A stretch of DNA of 64,000 bases from Bosea sp. PAMC 26642 (GCF_001562255.1 NZ_CP014301.1:4681501-4745500); one strand, 5' to 3'. Shown: positions 9,176-18,269, counted from the first letter of the stretch. A program made the numbers and translations. Notes: a model not told the origin generated them from the letters alone.

Positions 9176-10861
9176 TCATGGCGCGATGTTTCTGGGCCGA
9201 ACGAGGAGCGACAGCTGCCCAAGGCCGGCCTCGACTTGCGTCGTTTTCGTATATGACGCGATGAGCCCGGGACTGATCGGAGTGATCGGGCGATAGTACC
9301 GGTCTTCATAGATCACGATCGCTTCAGGACGATTGAGCGGCTCGTCATAGAAGCGATACGTCGCGGCCAGTCCAGAATCCGAGACATTCAGCACCAGGGG
9401 AAACGGCGTCCGCATCTTCACCCGTGCGCCCGTTTCGAGCACGATCCCTGGGAGACGTGAGACGACGACGATCGACGCTGGCGGCTTGGCCAGCGCCCTC
9501 ATGCTCTGCCGCACTTGCTCCAGCAACGCGATGTCGTCCGGTCTGGCATGTATTCCGGCGAAGAAGCCCTGATGGATGCGCTGCCGGGAAGCGCCAGGCA
9601 ACTCGCCATAATGGACCAGCAATGACGTGGATAGAATCGCGGCGAGAAACGCAGCGAGCGCGAATGTCTGAAACCAGCGCCAATGCCGTGTTTGGCTTTG
9701 TCCCCTCGCGAGCAGAGCCAGGCTGGCGGCCGGCAGGCCGCCGATGCAGAAATTATAGATGCTGTTATACGCAGTTGCCGCCGTGACGATGCCGGCCAAG
9801 AGTGATATTGCGTAGATTACTGCTACGAGCCTGTCGGAAGCATCGGATGCTTTGCGAAGTTTTGCGAGGAGCCCAAGCCCGCACAAGGCCATTAGCACGA
9901 CGACATCATGAGATCTGACATAAAGCGCCGGTGTCAGGATCAAACTCGATAGGAGAATGGCGGTAATCGCCGTCGCCACGAGCCTTGGGTCAAGCCGGTT
10001 GCGGACCAAGCCGAGCAGCGCCGCCAGAACGCATAAGCTGGCAAAGGCCGGATTGAGACGAAGGAGGTCAATCGTAAACCAAATCTTGCGGCCAAACTGA
10101 TCCGAACTGGTGATCAGCGATAGATAGACGATGCCATCCCAGAGCCGTTGCGCCGACAGGAGAAAAATTGTTGCGCTCCAGCCGGCGGCAGCGGTCAACG
10201 CCGCTGAAACGGGAAAGGCGCCGCGCCATGTCCGCTCTTTCGATATGAGGAAGTCTGCCAGGCACAGCGCAAATAGCGGCACGATCAGTGGCGGATAAGC
10301 GATGGTCGCGGCGCCCCAGGCTGCCACCGACAGGGCAAACCAACCGCGCTGCGCGCTCGCGATCGATGCCAGCGATCCGCAGCCATATCCGGCGAGCCCG
10401 ATTATCAGGCCCTGCAGGCCGAGTGTATTATAGGAGGGTGCCGGGAGGCCGAAGGGTATATATGCGATAAGGCAAGCACCGCTGAGCCAGGCTTGCCAGG
10501 ACCAGCCGAGACGACGCAAGAAAACGATCCAGAGTGTTCCTGAAGCCAATGCGCCGATCAGGAAGACAACCCGCAAGAATAGAAAAAGCCCCTCGCTCGA
10601 ACCCTTGAACCAGGAGAACATGATTGCGGCAGGATAGACCAGAAGAGCCGCCGTCTGATGCAGAGTGTCGAGCGTGCTGGAGGCGATGCCGCCCTTGAGC
10701 CAGTCATCGATAAAGGTCGCGTAATAGGCTTCATCGCTGAGATCGAGGCCCACCGGCAGGCGGATCGCCAAGGCAAATAGGACGATGGCCGGGACCAGGG
10801 CGAAAGCAGCCTCCTCGCGCCCGATGCGCAGTCGTTGCGCCGACCCATTAATCAGCGCCAT
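9176..10861 (-). CDS. Large integral membrane protein, possible GT-C glycosyltransferase
   Basis: A 561-residue protein with about ten or more hydrophobic segments and a soluble C-terminal part of ~120 residues. Just after the first membrane helix comes LPVGLDLSDEAYYATFIDDW. An acidic pair in this first outer loop is characteristic of GT-C enzymes that use lipid-linked sugar donors on the periplasmic side. No named family is recognised with certainty. The longer open frame starts with TTG at 10876, but ATG 10861 follows GGATGGAT and is preferred. It is the last gene of the minus-strand polysaccharide operon, 162 bp after the SDR gene. Confidence 0.7.
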   Translation of the reverse strand: MALINGSAQRLRIGREEAAFALVPAIVLFALAIRLPVGLDLSDEAYYATFIDDWLKGGIASSTLDTLHQTAALLVYPAAIMFSWFKGSSEGLFLFLRVVFLIGALASGTLWIVFLRRLGWSWQAWLSGACLIAYIPFGLPAPSYNTLGLQGLIIGLAGYGCGSLASIASAQRGWFALSVAAWGAATIAYPPLIVPLFALCLADFLISKERTWRGAFPVSAALTAAAGWSATIFLLSAQRLWDGIVYLSLITSSDQFGRKIWFTIDLLRLNPAFASLCVLAALLGLVRNRLDPRLVATAITAILLSSLILTPALYVRSHDVVVLMALCGLGLLAKLRKASDASDRLVAVIYAISLLAGIVTAATAYNSIYNFCIGGLPAASLALLARGQSQTRHWRWFQTFALAAFLAAILSTSLLVHYGELPGASRQRIHQGFFAGIHARPDDIALLEQVRQSMRALAKPPASIVVVSRLPGIVLETGARVKMRTPFPLVLNVSDSGLAATYRFYDEPLNRPEAIVIYEDRYYRPITPISPGLIASYTKTTQVEAGLGQLSLLVRPRNIAP

Positions 10862-11023
10862 GGCGCATCCATCCAACCCTTGCTTCTCTTGTCACGACAG
10901 CAGACGCATCGTGCCGCGCGCGCTGGCGACGTCGAGCTTCATTTCGACCAGTGACCTTCATACCTTCATTGCATGGACGCGCGTCTCGTCCGAGTGGTAG
11001 CTGACCTATATACGAAGGCGCCG

Positions 11024-11935
11024 TCACTCTCCGCGCGCTTCCTTCAACAGCATCGGCAACAGCGCCTGGAAGTCCGGTACGTTCGGTGAAAGTCCAAATG
11101 CCGCGAGGCGGCGGATATCGCCGGTCAGGATCCGCATACCCCCTGGACGTTGCAGCGACGAGCTGGTCTCGATTGCAACGCGCAGTCCGCTCGCGGCGAT
11201 CATCTGATCAAGCAAGTCGCGCAGGACGAACGCGCGGCCGCTGCAAAGGTTGACAAGAGGCCAATCCCATTTGGGCAATTCGGCCAGGTCCAGCAGAAGT
11301 CTGGCCGTCTCTTGCACATCGATGAAATCGCGGCTGACACCGAGATCGCCGACCTTCATCCGGACCTCGTTTCCAATCGGACCGATGAGCTGTCTTGCAA
11401 ACGATGGCAGCGCCAGATGCGGCGGCATGCCCGTTCCGACCGGATTGAAAAGCCGTGCAACGAGCACCGGCATCCCACCCGCGGCTGCAGCCAGCCCCAG
11501 AAGTGTCTGGGCGTATTTCGCGATGCCATAGTCGGTCGTCGGCAGGCAGGCGCTACTTTCCGCGGCGGGCTGAGCGTCCGCCGCGACAAAGCCGTACTCC
11601 GCAGCCGAACCGAGCAGCACCACTCGGGGCGGCTCCGCTTGCTCAGCCGCGGCGGCGAGCAACTCGCCAGCGAGCAGCGTGTTCGCCTCAAACATGGTCC
11701 GCCGGTCAGTCGCACCGGTTACGCCTGCGAGATGCAGGATGCAATCCGGCCGCGATGCGGCGATCGCACGGGCGAAATCCGACCGCGACCAAAATTCAGC
11801 GCCAAGCGCGATCTCGAAGGGATTTGCGGCGGTCGCGGCACGGCTGGCTCGCATGACGTGCCAGCCTCTCGCGGCGGCGGCTGCCAGGACATGTCGACCG
11901 ACGAAGCCGCCAGCGCCTGTGACCAGAAGGCGCAT
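11024..11935 (-). CDS. NAD-dependent epimerase/dehydratase (SDR), probable nucleotide-sugar reductase
   Basis: A 303-residue extended SDR. The nucleotide-binding glycine motif is TGAGGFVG (6-13) and the catalytic set is S110 in LLGSAAEYG with Y136 and K140 in DYGIAKYAQ. Similarity in length and C-terminal motifs (SRDFIDVQETARLLL, NLCSG) is to GDP-4-keto-6-deoxymannose reductases and relatives, so reduction of a 4-keto sugar is a fair guess; epimerisation cannot be excluded. Its ATG overlaps the stop of the upstream nucleotidyltransferase by one base (TGATG), a sign of translational coupling, and the LegB-like dehydratase precedes both. Confidence 0.85.
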   Translation of the reverse strand: MRLLVTGAGGFVGRHVLAAAAARGWHVMRASRAATAANPFEIALGAEFWSRSDFARAIAASRPDCILHLAGVTGATDRRTMFEANTLLAGELLAAAAEQAEPPRVVLLGSAAEYGFVAADAQPAAESSACLPTTDYGIAKYAQTLLGLAAAAGGMPVLVARLFNPVGTGMPPHLALPSFARQLIGPIGNEVRMKVGDLGVSRDFIDVQETARLLLDLAELPKWDWPLVNLCSGRAFVLRDLLDQMIAASGLRVAIETSSSLQRPGGMRILTGDIRRLAAFGLSPNVPDFQALLPMLLKEARGE

Positions 11936-12657
11936 CAGCCGGAATTGGCCGGCACAAATGCCTGCGCATCATCTTCGATCATGCGCTGAGCTTCGGCGAA
12001 ATCTGCAGGACGGCCGATATCGAGCCAGAAACATGCCTGGCTGTGACAGAGCACGGTCTGACCCGCTTCCTGCATTCTCTGCATCAATACCGGCATATCC
12101 AGATAGTCACCGGGCGTGATCCATCGGCGGACAGCTTCGCGCCGCAACACATAAATGCCCATGCTGACCAGATGTTCGTAAGTTGGCTTTTCGCGATATC
12201 CGGTCATGCGCATGCTGTCATCGACCTCGAGCAGGCCGAATTCCGATTTCAGCTCCCGGCGATATGCACCGATCGTGGCGTCGGCACCGCGGGCGCGATG
12301 GTCGGCGAGAAGAGCGCTGACATCCAGCGTCGTCAGAAGGTCGCCATTGGTGAGGATGAATTCGTCGCCAAGCCTGTCGAATAGCAGACCGACCGGGCCT
12401 GCGGTGCCCAGTGGTTTGTCCTCGACGCTGTAGCTAATCTTGAGATCGAAACGCGAACCATCGCCGAAGAACGCCTCGATGAGGTGTCGCAGATGGTTTA
12501 CGGCAATGATGACGTCGGTGACGCCGGCCGCTCGTAACCGGAGCAGCAGGATCTCGAGGATCGACTTTTCGCCAAGCGGCATAAGCGGCTTGGGGAAGAT
12601 CGCCGAGTAGGGATGGAGCCGGGATCCCTTGCCGCCGGCCATGACGATTGCCTGCAT
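11935..12657 (-). CDS. Nucleotidyltransferase for a sugar 1-phosphate
   Basis: A 240-residue enzyme with the pyrophosphorylase signature AGGKGSRLHPYSAIFPKPL (7-25), VNHLRHLIEAFFGDGSRF and LTNGDLLT. It should condense an NTP with a sugar 1-phosphate to give a nucleotide sugar. The base (GTP, CTP, UTP or dTTP) cannot be read from sequence. The short length and the gene pair with a LegB-like dehydratase resemble the PtmE-LegB arrangement of legionaminic acid loci, which would suggest GTP. The dehydratase gene ends 6 bp upstream of its ATG and the SDR overlaps it by one base. Confidence 0.85.
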   Translation of the reverse strand: MQAIVMAGGKGSRLHPYSAIFPKPLMPLGEKSILEILLLRLRAAGVTDVIIAVNHLRHLIEAFFGDGSRFDLKISYSVEDKPLGTAGPVGLLFDRLGDEFILTNGDLLTTLDVSALLADHRARGADATIGAYRRELKSEFGLLEVDDSMRMTGYREKPTYEHLVSMGIYVLRREAVRRWITPGDYLDMPVLMQRMQEAGQTVLCHSQACFWLDIGRPADFAEAQRMIEDDAQAFVPANSG

Positions 12658-12663
12658 GACGTC

Positions 12664-13656
12664 TCAGACCGTGTAGACAGTAGGTGAATAAAGCCCGCGA
12701 TTCGCGGAAACGAAGTCGATGGCGGCTCTGAGCCCATCATCGATGGACGTTCTAGGGCGCCAATCCATCAGGCTAGCCGCCTTTGCATTGGCGGATACGA
12801 GCTTGAACACCTCGCTCTTGCTCGGACGATCGCGCGCCGCATCATGCACGATCGGCTTGTCGACGTTCATCAGTCCAAGAATCCGGTGCGCGAAATGGCC
12901 GATCGTAAAGGTTTCCCCCGTTCCCAGATTAATAGTTTCGCCGTCGATACCCTGCGTCGTGGCGGCTCGGATAAAGCCGTCGACAGTATCGCCGACGAAC
13001 GTCATGTCTCGCTCCGGCGTCAGCGAGCCGAGGTGGATCGCATCGCGCTCCAGGGCCTGCGAGATGATCGTCGGAATGAAGGCGCGGCCTGATTGGCGTG
13101 GGCCGAAGGTATTGAACGGCCGCAAGACAACGACGGGCGTGTCAAAGGAGCGGTAATAGGAGTCGGCGATCTTGTCTGCGCCAATCTTGCTCGCGGAATA
13201 GGGCGACTGCGCCTGGAGCGGGTGGTCCTCGTCGATCGGCGTGCGGATAGCAGTGCCATAGACCTCCGAGGTGCTGGTATGCACCACACGCTTCGTCCCA
13301 AGGCGCCGCGCCGCCTCCATGACGTTGAGCGTACCCTCGATATTGGTCCGGACGTAGGAACGTGGCGCGACATAGGAATACGGGATCGCGATCAAGGCTG
13401 CGAGGTGCAATACGATGTCCTGCCCCTCCATGACGCGGATGACAAAATCACTGTCTTCGACGTTGCCTGCAACGATTTTTAATGATGCGCGCAGATCAGT
13501 CGGCAGGAAACTGAGGTTCCCGATCGATGAGGCCGAACCATAGCGCACCATCGCGGTCACATCCGCGCCGGCGTGCAGAAGCGCCTCGGTCAGATGGCTT
13601 CCGATAAAACCCGCGGCTCCCGTTACCAGAACTCGTTGTCCCTTGATCATTTTCAT
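12664..13656 (-). CDS. LegB-like NAD-dependent nucleotide-sugar 4,6-dehydratase
   Basis: A 330-residue extended SDR. Glycine motif TGAAGFIGS (12-20), HLAALIAIPYSYVAPRSYV (84-102), the TSEVYG block (129-134) with the serine/threonine-aspartate-like dehydratase site, and Y153/K157 in SPYSASK. The segment AALIAIPYSYVAP and the following TSTSEVYGTA closely resemble LegB, the GDP-N-acetylglucosamine 4,6-dehydratase of legionaminic acid synthesis. Nothing in the window resembles NeuB or LegI synthase, so the product is probably used as a hexose. ATG 13656 lies 6 bp after the upstream GT2 gene. Function by similarity is good; the substrate is inferred. Confidence 0.87.
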   Translation of the reverse strand: MKMIKGQRVLVTGAAGFIGSHLTEALLHAGADVTAMVRYGSASSIGNLSFLPTDLRASLKIVAGNVEDSDFVIRVMEGQDIVLHLAALIAIPYSYVAPRSYVRTNIEGTLNVMEAARRLGTKRVVHTSTSEVYGTAIRTPIDEDHPLQAQSPYSASKIGADKIADSYYRSFDTPVVVLRPFNTFGPRQSGRAFIPTIISQALERDAIHLGSLTPERDMTFVGDTVDGFIRAATTQGIDGETINLGTGETFTIGHFAHRILGLMNVDKPIVHDAARDRPSKSEVFKLVSANAKAASLMDWRPRTSIDDGLRAAIDFVSANRGLYSPTVYTV

Positions 13657-13662
13657 TCCCGT

Positions 13663-14439
13663 CTAGACCGGCTGCTCATGCCCGTTCCCGTCTTGCGATG
13701 CAACACCCGCGGTGATCCGCGCAGTCCAGCCGATGCGGCTGCGAAACAGGGTCGAGGGCGTCCTCAGCGCTTTCGCTCCGACAGTTCGGCGTACGAGAGA
13801 GTCGGCCCTGACCCTGATCATGTGGATCGTCCCCTGCACCGGCTTGTGAAGACAGCCCTGGGAAACAGTTTCTTCGTTCCAGCACCAGTCCTCATAGCCG
13901 AAGCCTGCGGTCAGGTCGGTTTTGCTGTAAGGTATCCTTCGATAGATATCGCATGCGCCGAAACTCAACGACGTCCAATGGTTGCGAACGCCCAGCGTGA
14001 CCCAGTCGCCATCGGCGGTTTCGATATCGGGATGGATCAACCAACGGGGCCGGGTCGTCGCGCCGAAGTAAAGGCATGCCTCGGGATGCCAGATCGTCGG
14101 TCTGGGCTCGGCAATCGCAGCCTCATAGGCACGCAGCAGCCAGTTGGGTCCCCAAAGATCGTCGCCGTCGAGGAAGGCGATGAACCGGCCTAGCGCAGCT
14201 TTCGCGCCAGCATTGCGCGCCAGGCCGAGGTCGTCGACATCGGTTTCGACGATACGGATATCGTCCTGCTCCGCGAGGTAGTCTAGCGTGGCCGCATCGG
14301 CGCAATCGGCAATGACGATGATCTCGGCGGATACGCCTGCGGCGGCGGCCAAGTCGCGTGCGTGCCGGATACTTAAAAGCGAGGCATGGGCAAGACGGCC
14401 CTCCTCGTGGACATTGAGAACGGCGGTGATTTCGGTCAT
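13663..14439 (-). CDS. Family 2 glycosyltransferase
   Basis: A 258-residue GT-A protein. ITAVLNVHEEGRLAHASLLS opens the fold, GLARNAGAKAALGRFIAFLD leads to the DGDD metal-binding motif (about residues 94-97) and YEDWCWNEET fits the catalytic-base region. The usual VDDGS nucleotide motif is replaced by IIVIADCADAATL, so it is a somewhat divergent member. Its ATG overlaps the stop of the preceding repeat protein by four bases (ATGA), and the LegB-like gene follows 6 bp after its stop. Acceptor and donor unknown. Confidence 0.85.
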   Translation of the reverse strand: MTEITAVLNVHEEGRLAHASLLSIRHARDLAAAAGVSAEIIVIADCADAATLDYLAEQDDIRIVETDVDDLGLARNAGAKAALGRFIAFLDGDDLWGPNWLLRAYEAAIAEPRPTIWHPEACLYFGATTRPRWLIHPDIETADGDWVTLGVRNHWTSLSFGACDIYRRIPYSKTDLTAGFGYEDWCWNEETVSQGCLHKPVQGTIHMIRVRADSLVRRTVGAKALRTPSTLFRSRIGWTARITAGVASQDGNGHEQPV

Positions 14440-15872
14440 GAAGCGTGGCCGCCAGACATCGGAAAATCTGCAGGCCCTGCCCAGTCACCATAACTGCGAA
14501 GCTTGTCCCTTTCACCCGGTGGCAGGCCTGCTTCTTTGTCGATAAGCGCGACCAGATGCGGATCAGGTGCATAAAGTGCGCTCAGTAGAGGAATGTGCGC
14601 ACTGAGATAGTGCAGGGTATCAATCGATTCGCCATCGGGCATCGACGCTGAAGTTGCGAACAGCCTGGTGTTATGTCGCAAGGCGGCGCCATGCCGCGCA
14701 ATCATTTCCCAACCGGCGCGGCTGCCCCACACCAGCACGGCTCGCGGTTGGAGGTTGTTGACGAGCGCGGTGGCGATCGCGACGTTGCGTTCGAGATTTG
14801 GAGACGAACTGAACTCCGACAAGGCGCGCCATTCGGCCCCACGAGGGAGATGTTCCGCGCCGGGAATCGTCGCCATGTCCGTCTCTACGATCAAGAGATC
14901 GTCCGCATTCGCCACCAGATCGGCCAATTCTGGCGTGTCGTCGAGAGAGCCGACGAAAACGATCGACCTGGGTATGGAAAATAGCGACAGATAAAGCCCG
15001 CGCCAGGCTTCCGATGTCTCGTCGTAAATGGTCATGGGGACAGGCAGGGCCTCAATCTCGCTTTGCAGCGTCAGAAGATCGGGCTCAATGTCGCCCAGAC
15101 GCTCGATCAGCGCGTGTATCTCGGCCATCGTCTCGCGACCGAGAGGAACCGCCGTTGGTCCCTCGTTCCTCATCCAGGCCTGACGGCGCCTCTCCTCGTC
15201 GAGGAGAAAGAAGACGAGCGGGTTCTTTCCGCTGTCGCCATAGCCTGGATTGCATTCGACATACGCGACGGTGTTGAATGCGTTGTTGGGATTGAGGCCC
15301 TGATCGGCGCCGCGCAGCAGGTAATGCAGCAGCGGGTTTTCGCCGAGTGCTGCAATTTCTGGATATGTCTCAAGATACCATTTCGTACTGAAATAGGGGC
15401 CGGGATCATACCCCAAGACCGCGCCATGAAGCATGTAATGGCTGCAGGCGTCCAGACCAGATAACTTCGCTTGCGGATAGGTCGAGAAATACCAGACACT
15501 GTCGAAAAGCGGGCTGGGATCGCGAAATTCATGCATCCCGTGTTCGAGATAGTGCAGGAGCGGATTGATCCCGGCTGTTGCAACGTCGGGGTTTCGCAGT
15601 AGATACCATTGCGTGTCGAAGAGCGGCCCAGGATCGCGCCCCTTCGCCGCACCGTCGGCGAGATAATTTTGCCATGCCGTTTCCCCTGGACCGAGACTGC
15701 CAGGATAGCGCTTCTCGTACCAACGAGCGTCTACCAGATGTTTCGAGGCGGTTTCCGCTGCTCTGCCGCGGCTGAGCAGCCGCTTGACGAGGACGACTCC
15801 GTGGACATTGGGGCGTCTCGAAGCTTGCCATAGGGCGGCAGCCAGCCGCTGCAGCCGCGCGATGTCGATCAT
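14436..15872 (-). CDS. Protein with five 38-residue repeats and a truncated GT-B-like C-terminus
   Basis: A 478-residue protein. Residues about 46-235 are five tandem 38-residue units with the pattern LFDxxWYLxxYPDVAxxGxNPLxHYLxxGxxxGxDP; the fifth is degenerate. Such repeats occur in alphaproteobacterial proteins, generally attached to glycosyltransferases. The rest (about 240-478) looks like a Rossmann half-domain (SIVFVGSLDDTPELADLV; NNLQPRAVLVWGSRAGWEMI), but the protein ends where a GT4 donor domain would be expected. It could be a non-catalytic scaffold or a subunit working with the next GT2. ATG 15872 overlaps the upstream stop by four bases; ATG 15893 is an alternative. Confidence 0.75.
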   Translation of the reverse strand: MIDIARLQRLAAALWQASRRPNVHGVVLVKRLLSRGRAAETASKHLVDARWYEKRYPGSLGPGETAWQNYLADGAAKGRDPGPLFDTQWYLLRNPDVATAGINPLLHYLEHGMHEFRDPSPLFDSVWYFSTYPQAKLSGLDACSHYMLHGAVLGYDPGPYFSTKWYLETYPEIAALGENPLLHYLLRGADQGLNPNNAFNTVAYVECNPGYGDSGKNPLVFFLLDEERRRQAWMRNEGPTAVPLGRETMAEIHALIERLGDIEPDLLTLQSEIEALPVPMTIYDETSEAWRGLYLSLFSIPRSIVFVGSLDDTPELADLVANADDLLIVETDMATIPGAEHLPRGAEWRALSEFSSSPNLERNVAIATALVNNLQPRAVLVWGSRAGWEMIARHGAALRHNTRLFATSASMPDGESIDTLHYLSAHIPLLSALYAPDPHLVALIDKEAGLPPGERDKLRSYGDWAGPADFPMSGGHAS

Positions 15873-17878
15873 GCTGTCGCTCTTGGATCGCATTGCTCTC
15901 GCGGCAAAACCGATCGCAACCCGTTTTCATAGGCATCCAGCATCGCCTTGACCTCTAACTGCGTCTGCGCAAATTCACGCGCCCGGCGGCGCATGGCCTG
16001 TAGCCCGGCGCGGTCTCGAGCGGCTGCCTCGATCCGGCGGGCAAAGGCGACGTCGTCCCCGGCCGCGCAAAGCCAGCCGGTCTGTCCTTCGACGATGAGT
16101 TCGGGCAGGGCCCCGACGCGCGACGCCAGTACAGGCACGCCGAGAGCCAGCGCTTCCAGAACAACCATCGGACGCCCGTCGAAGGTCGACGGAAGCACCA
16201 GCAGATCAAACGATGCCAGAACCGGCACGATCTCTTCGACTTCCCCAAGCAGATGAAATCGCTGGGCTGGCAGACCCGCTTTTACAATGGCGGCCTGAAG
16301 CGCTTCTCGCATCGGTCCGGTTCCGGTCATGACGAAGCGCAGCGGCAAACCATGATCGACCAGCCGCGCGATCTCGACGAAAGCCAGCGGATTTTTCTCC
16401 GCCGACCAGCGCCCCGAAAAGCCGATGATAAGTTCGTCCGGCCCTGCACCGATCCGATCCGAAAGCGTCTGGCAACGTGGCAGAGGCGCGAACCTCTCCG
16501 TATCAACGCCGCTTTTCACCATGCAGACACGTTCCGCCGTCTCGCCCTGGTCGAGAAGCCAGTCGCCGACCTCGGCATTCTCGACGAGATTCAGATCAAT
16601 CAGGAACCTGCGACGCCTGTTGTTCGCGGTATGACCAACCGTGTTGAACAACAGATCGACGACACGAAGCGCGGGGTGAGCGGCGCGCAGACTGCGAAGG
16701 CTATCATAAGCCAGAGCGCTGCCAACGATCCAGAGCAGATCGACCCGGCGCGAGCGCACCAGATGATGCAAAAACTCCTCCCAGACCGCGTTTGGCATTC
16801 CGTTGGCCAGATGGAAGGTTTCAGCCGTATGTGCCTCGAACCAGTGGGAGGTGTCGCCCTGATGGGCCGCTGTGGTCAGCGATGTTACGATGACCACCCG
16901 CCAGCCGGTCTGGACTAGATGTCCGACAACGATCGCGAGCAGGCGTTCGGCTCCGCCCATGACCATGTAGGGCAGGGCCAGGAGGACGGTTGGTCGATGC
17001 GGCTCTGAGGAAGCCGGCGCCAGTTCGAGCGCGGTTGGAGGAAACGGCGGTGTTCCCCGGCGCAGATTGGCTCGTTTGCGCGAGTATGCAACGGATTCAT
17101 CAAGCGGCTGAAGCACGTCCTCGTTCATCTGGCGCACCAGCTGCCGCTGGCGCCACATGGGGGCGACATCCACACTGCGGCTCAAGCTGCCGTGATGAAC
17201 CTTATAGCGCAGCATCGGGTCGTGATGCAGGTTATAGAATCGTGCGCCGAGAGCAGCCAGGCGGGTCCAGAAAGCCCAGTCCTCGTGGACATGCCCCCAA
17301 ATGGCCCTGTCCACGTCCTTGAATCCGCCTGATGCCAGCCAATAGGCTCGGCGGAATACGGCGCTGGTGAGGACATGGTTGCCCTCGACGAGCACAGCCA
17401 GATCGGGCCGCTCAAGGATCGGCAGCATACCCGTCTCTTCGCCGACCATCTGCATGGCGCTGCTGACGACATCGTAGCCATGACGCTCCAATAAGAAAAC
17501 AGCTTTTTCGAGATAAGTGGGAGCGAGCGTATCGTCGGCGTCGAGACAGCAGACATAACGCCCTCTGGCACGACTAATTCCGAAATTGCGGTTAGCACCT
17601 GCCCGATTGGGTTCTTCCTGCATGAGGGTGCGGGTGCGAGGGCGTTCAAATGCGGCAACGATCTTGCGCGATTCCAGGTCCGTCGATCCGCCTTCCACGA
17701 CGATGATTTCGAGATTTCCATAAGTCTGGGCCAGCACTGAATCGACAGCCGCGGCGACGTAACGACCGTAATTGAACGACACCACGATTACGCTGATCAA
17801 TGGGCCATCATGAGGGGCCTGGTTGGTCCAGCTTGGCGCAGGCCATTGGCTTGGGGCGTGCAATTTAGCCGAATCCAT
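15869..17878 (-). CDS. Bifunctional glycosyltransferase: GT2 domain fused to GT4 domain
   Basis: A 669-residue fusion. Residues ~27-260 are a GT-A domain with ISVIVVSFNYGRYVAAAVDS and a DADD metal motif at 113-116; the usual DDGS is VEGGSTD here. Residues ~295-655 are a GT-B domain with MVMGGAERLLAIVVGHL, VKSGVDTERFAPL, GFSGRWSAEKNPLAFVEIA and the E-x7-E-like PSTFDGRPMVVLEALALGVP. Two linkages could be made by one polypeptide. It is the first gene of the minus-strand operon, and 390 bp of non-coding DNA lies upstream. Its stop overlaps the next ATG. Confidence 0.9.
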   Translation of the reverse strand: MDSAKLHAPSQWPAPSWTNQAPHDGPLISVIVVSFNYGRYVAAAVDSVLAQTYGNLEIIVVEGGSTDLESRKIVAAFERPRTRTLMQEEPNRAGANRNFGISRARGRYVCCLDADDTLAPTYLEKAVFLLERHGYDVVSSAMQMVGEETGMLPILERPDLAVLVEGNHVLTSAVFRRAYWLASGGFKDVDRAIWGHVHEDWAFWTRLAALGARFYNLHHDPMLRYKVHHGSLSRSVDVAPMWRQRQLVRQMNEDVLQPLDESVAYSRKRANLRRGTPPFPPTALELAPASSEPHRPTVLLALPYMVMGGAERLLAIVVGHLVQTGWRVVIVTSLTTAAHQGDTSHWFEAHTAETFHLANGMPNAVWEEFLHHLVRSRRVDLLWIVGSALAYDSLRSLRAAHPALRVVDLLFNTVGHTANNRRRRFLIDLNLVENAEVGDWLLDQGETAERVCMVKSGVDTERFAPLPRCQTLSDRIGAGPDELIIGFSGRWSAEKNPLAFVEIARLVDHGLPLRFVMTGTGPMREALQAAIVKAGLPAQRFHLLGEVEEIVPVLASFDLLVLPSTFDGRPMVVLEALALGVPVLASRVGALPELIVEGQTGWLCAAGDDVAFARRIEAAARDRAGLQAMRRRAREFAQTQLEVKAMLDAYENGLRSVLPREQCDPRATA

Positions 17879-18269
17879 CAGAAACGCCGCGCTCGATCAT
17901 AGCGGCGATGTTGGGCCGTTGAGGGCAACTTTGCAATGAGCGGGCCGTTATTGGTTTATTTCAATCCGATGGCGCGACTGACCTGAATAGCGCTGCCCGC
18001 TGCCCAGAACAGCAAAGGACGGTTTATGCTCATAAACCAAGTCCGTCGCACGGCACAACGCAACGTGCAAGCCCGGCTGGTCATGAGGGCCCTGGACACC
18101 GAATTGCTGCCGATCAGTCAGCGGTGTTGAGCGCAACGAAGCCGTTGAACACATGCAGCATCGTATTAAGCGCCGATGGCACTGTAGCATCTATCGACGA
18201 ACGCACTGTACCCGATCGCCGCGGTTGTCAGCGTTTGAATGACTTGCTCGGGAAGACCGCCGCGTCGTC
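17879..18269. other. Intergenic region between methyltransferase and GT fusion gene
   Basis: About 390 bp without a supported gene; it should contain the promoter of the minus-strand operon and the 3' end of the methyltransferase transcript. The only clear structure is the hairpin at 18017-18044. Confidence 0.45.
18017..18044. repeat. Hairpin-forming inverted repeat
   Basis: GGTTTATG (18021-18028) and CATAAACC (18031-18038) are perfect complements with a 2-base loop, and GGAC/GTCC lengthen the stem with a small bulge. No T-run follows on either strand, so a simple intrinsic terminator is not indicated. An operator or transcript-stability element is possible. Confidence 0.5.

Noticed and set aside
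11150..11989. 279-codon plus-strand frame opposite the SDR gene
   Set aside because: The SDR has full catalytic motifs; the plus frame has none.
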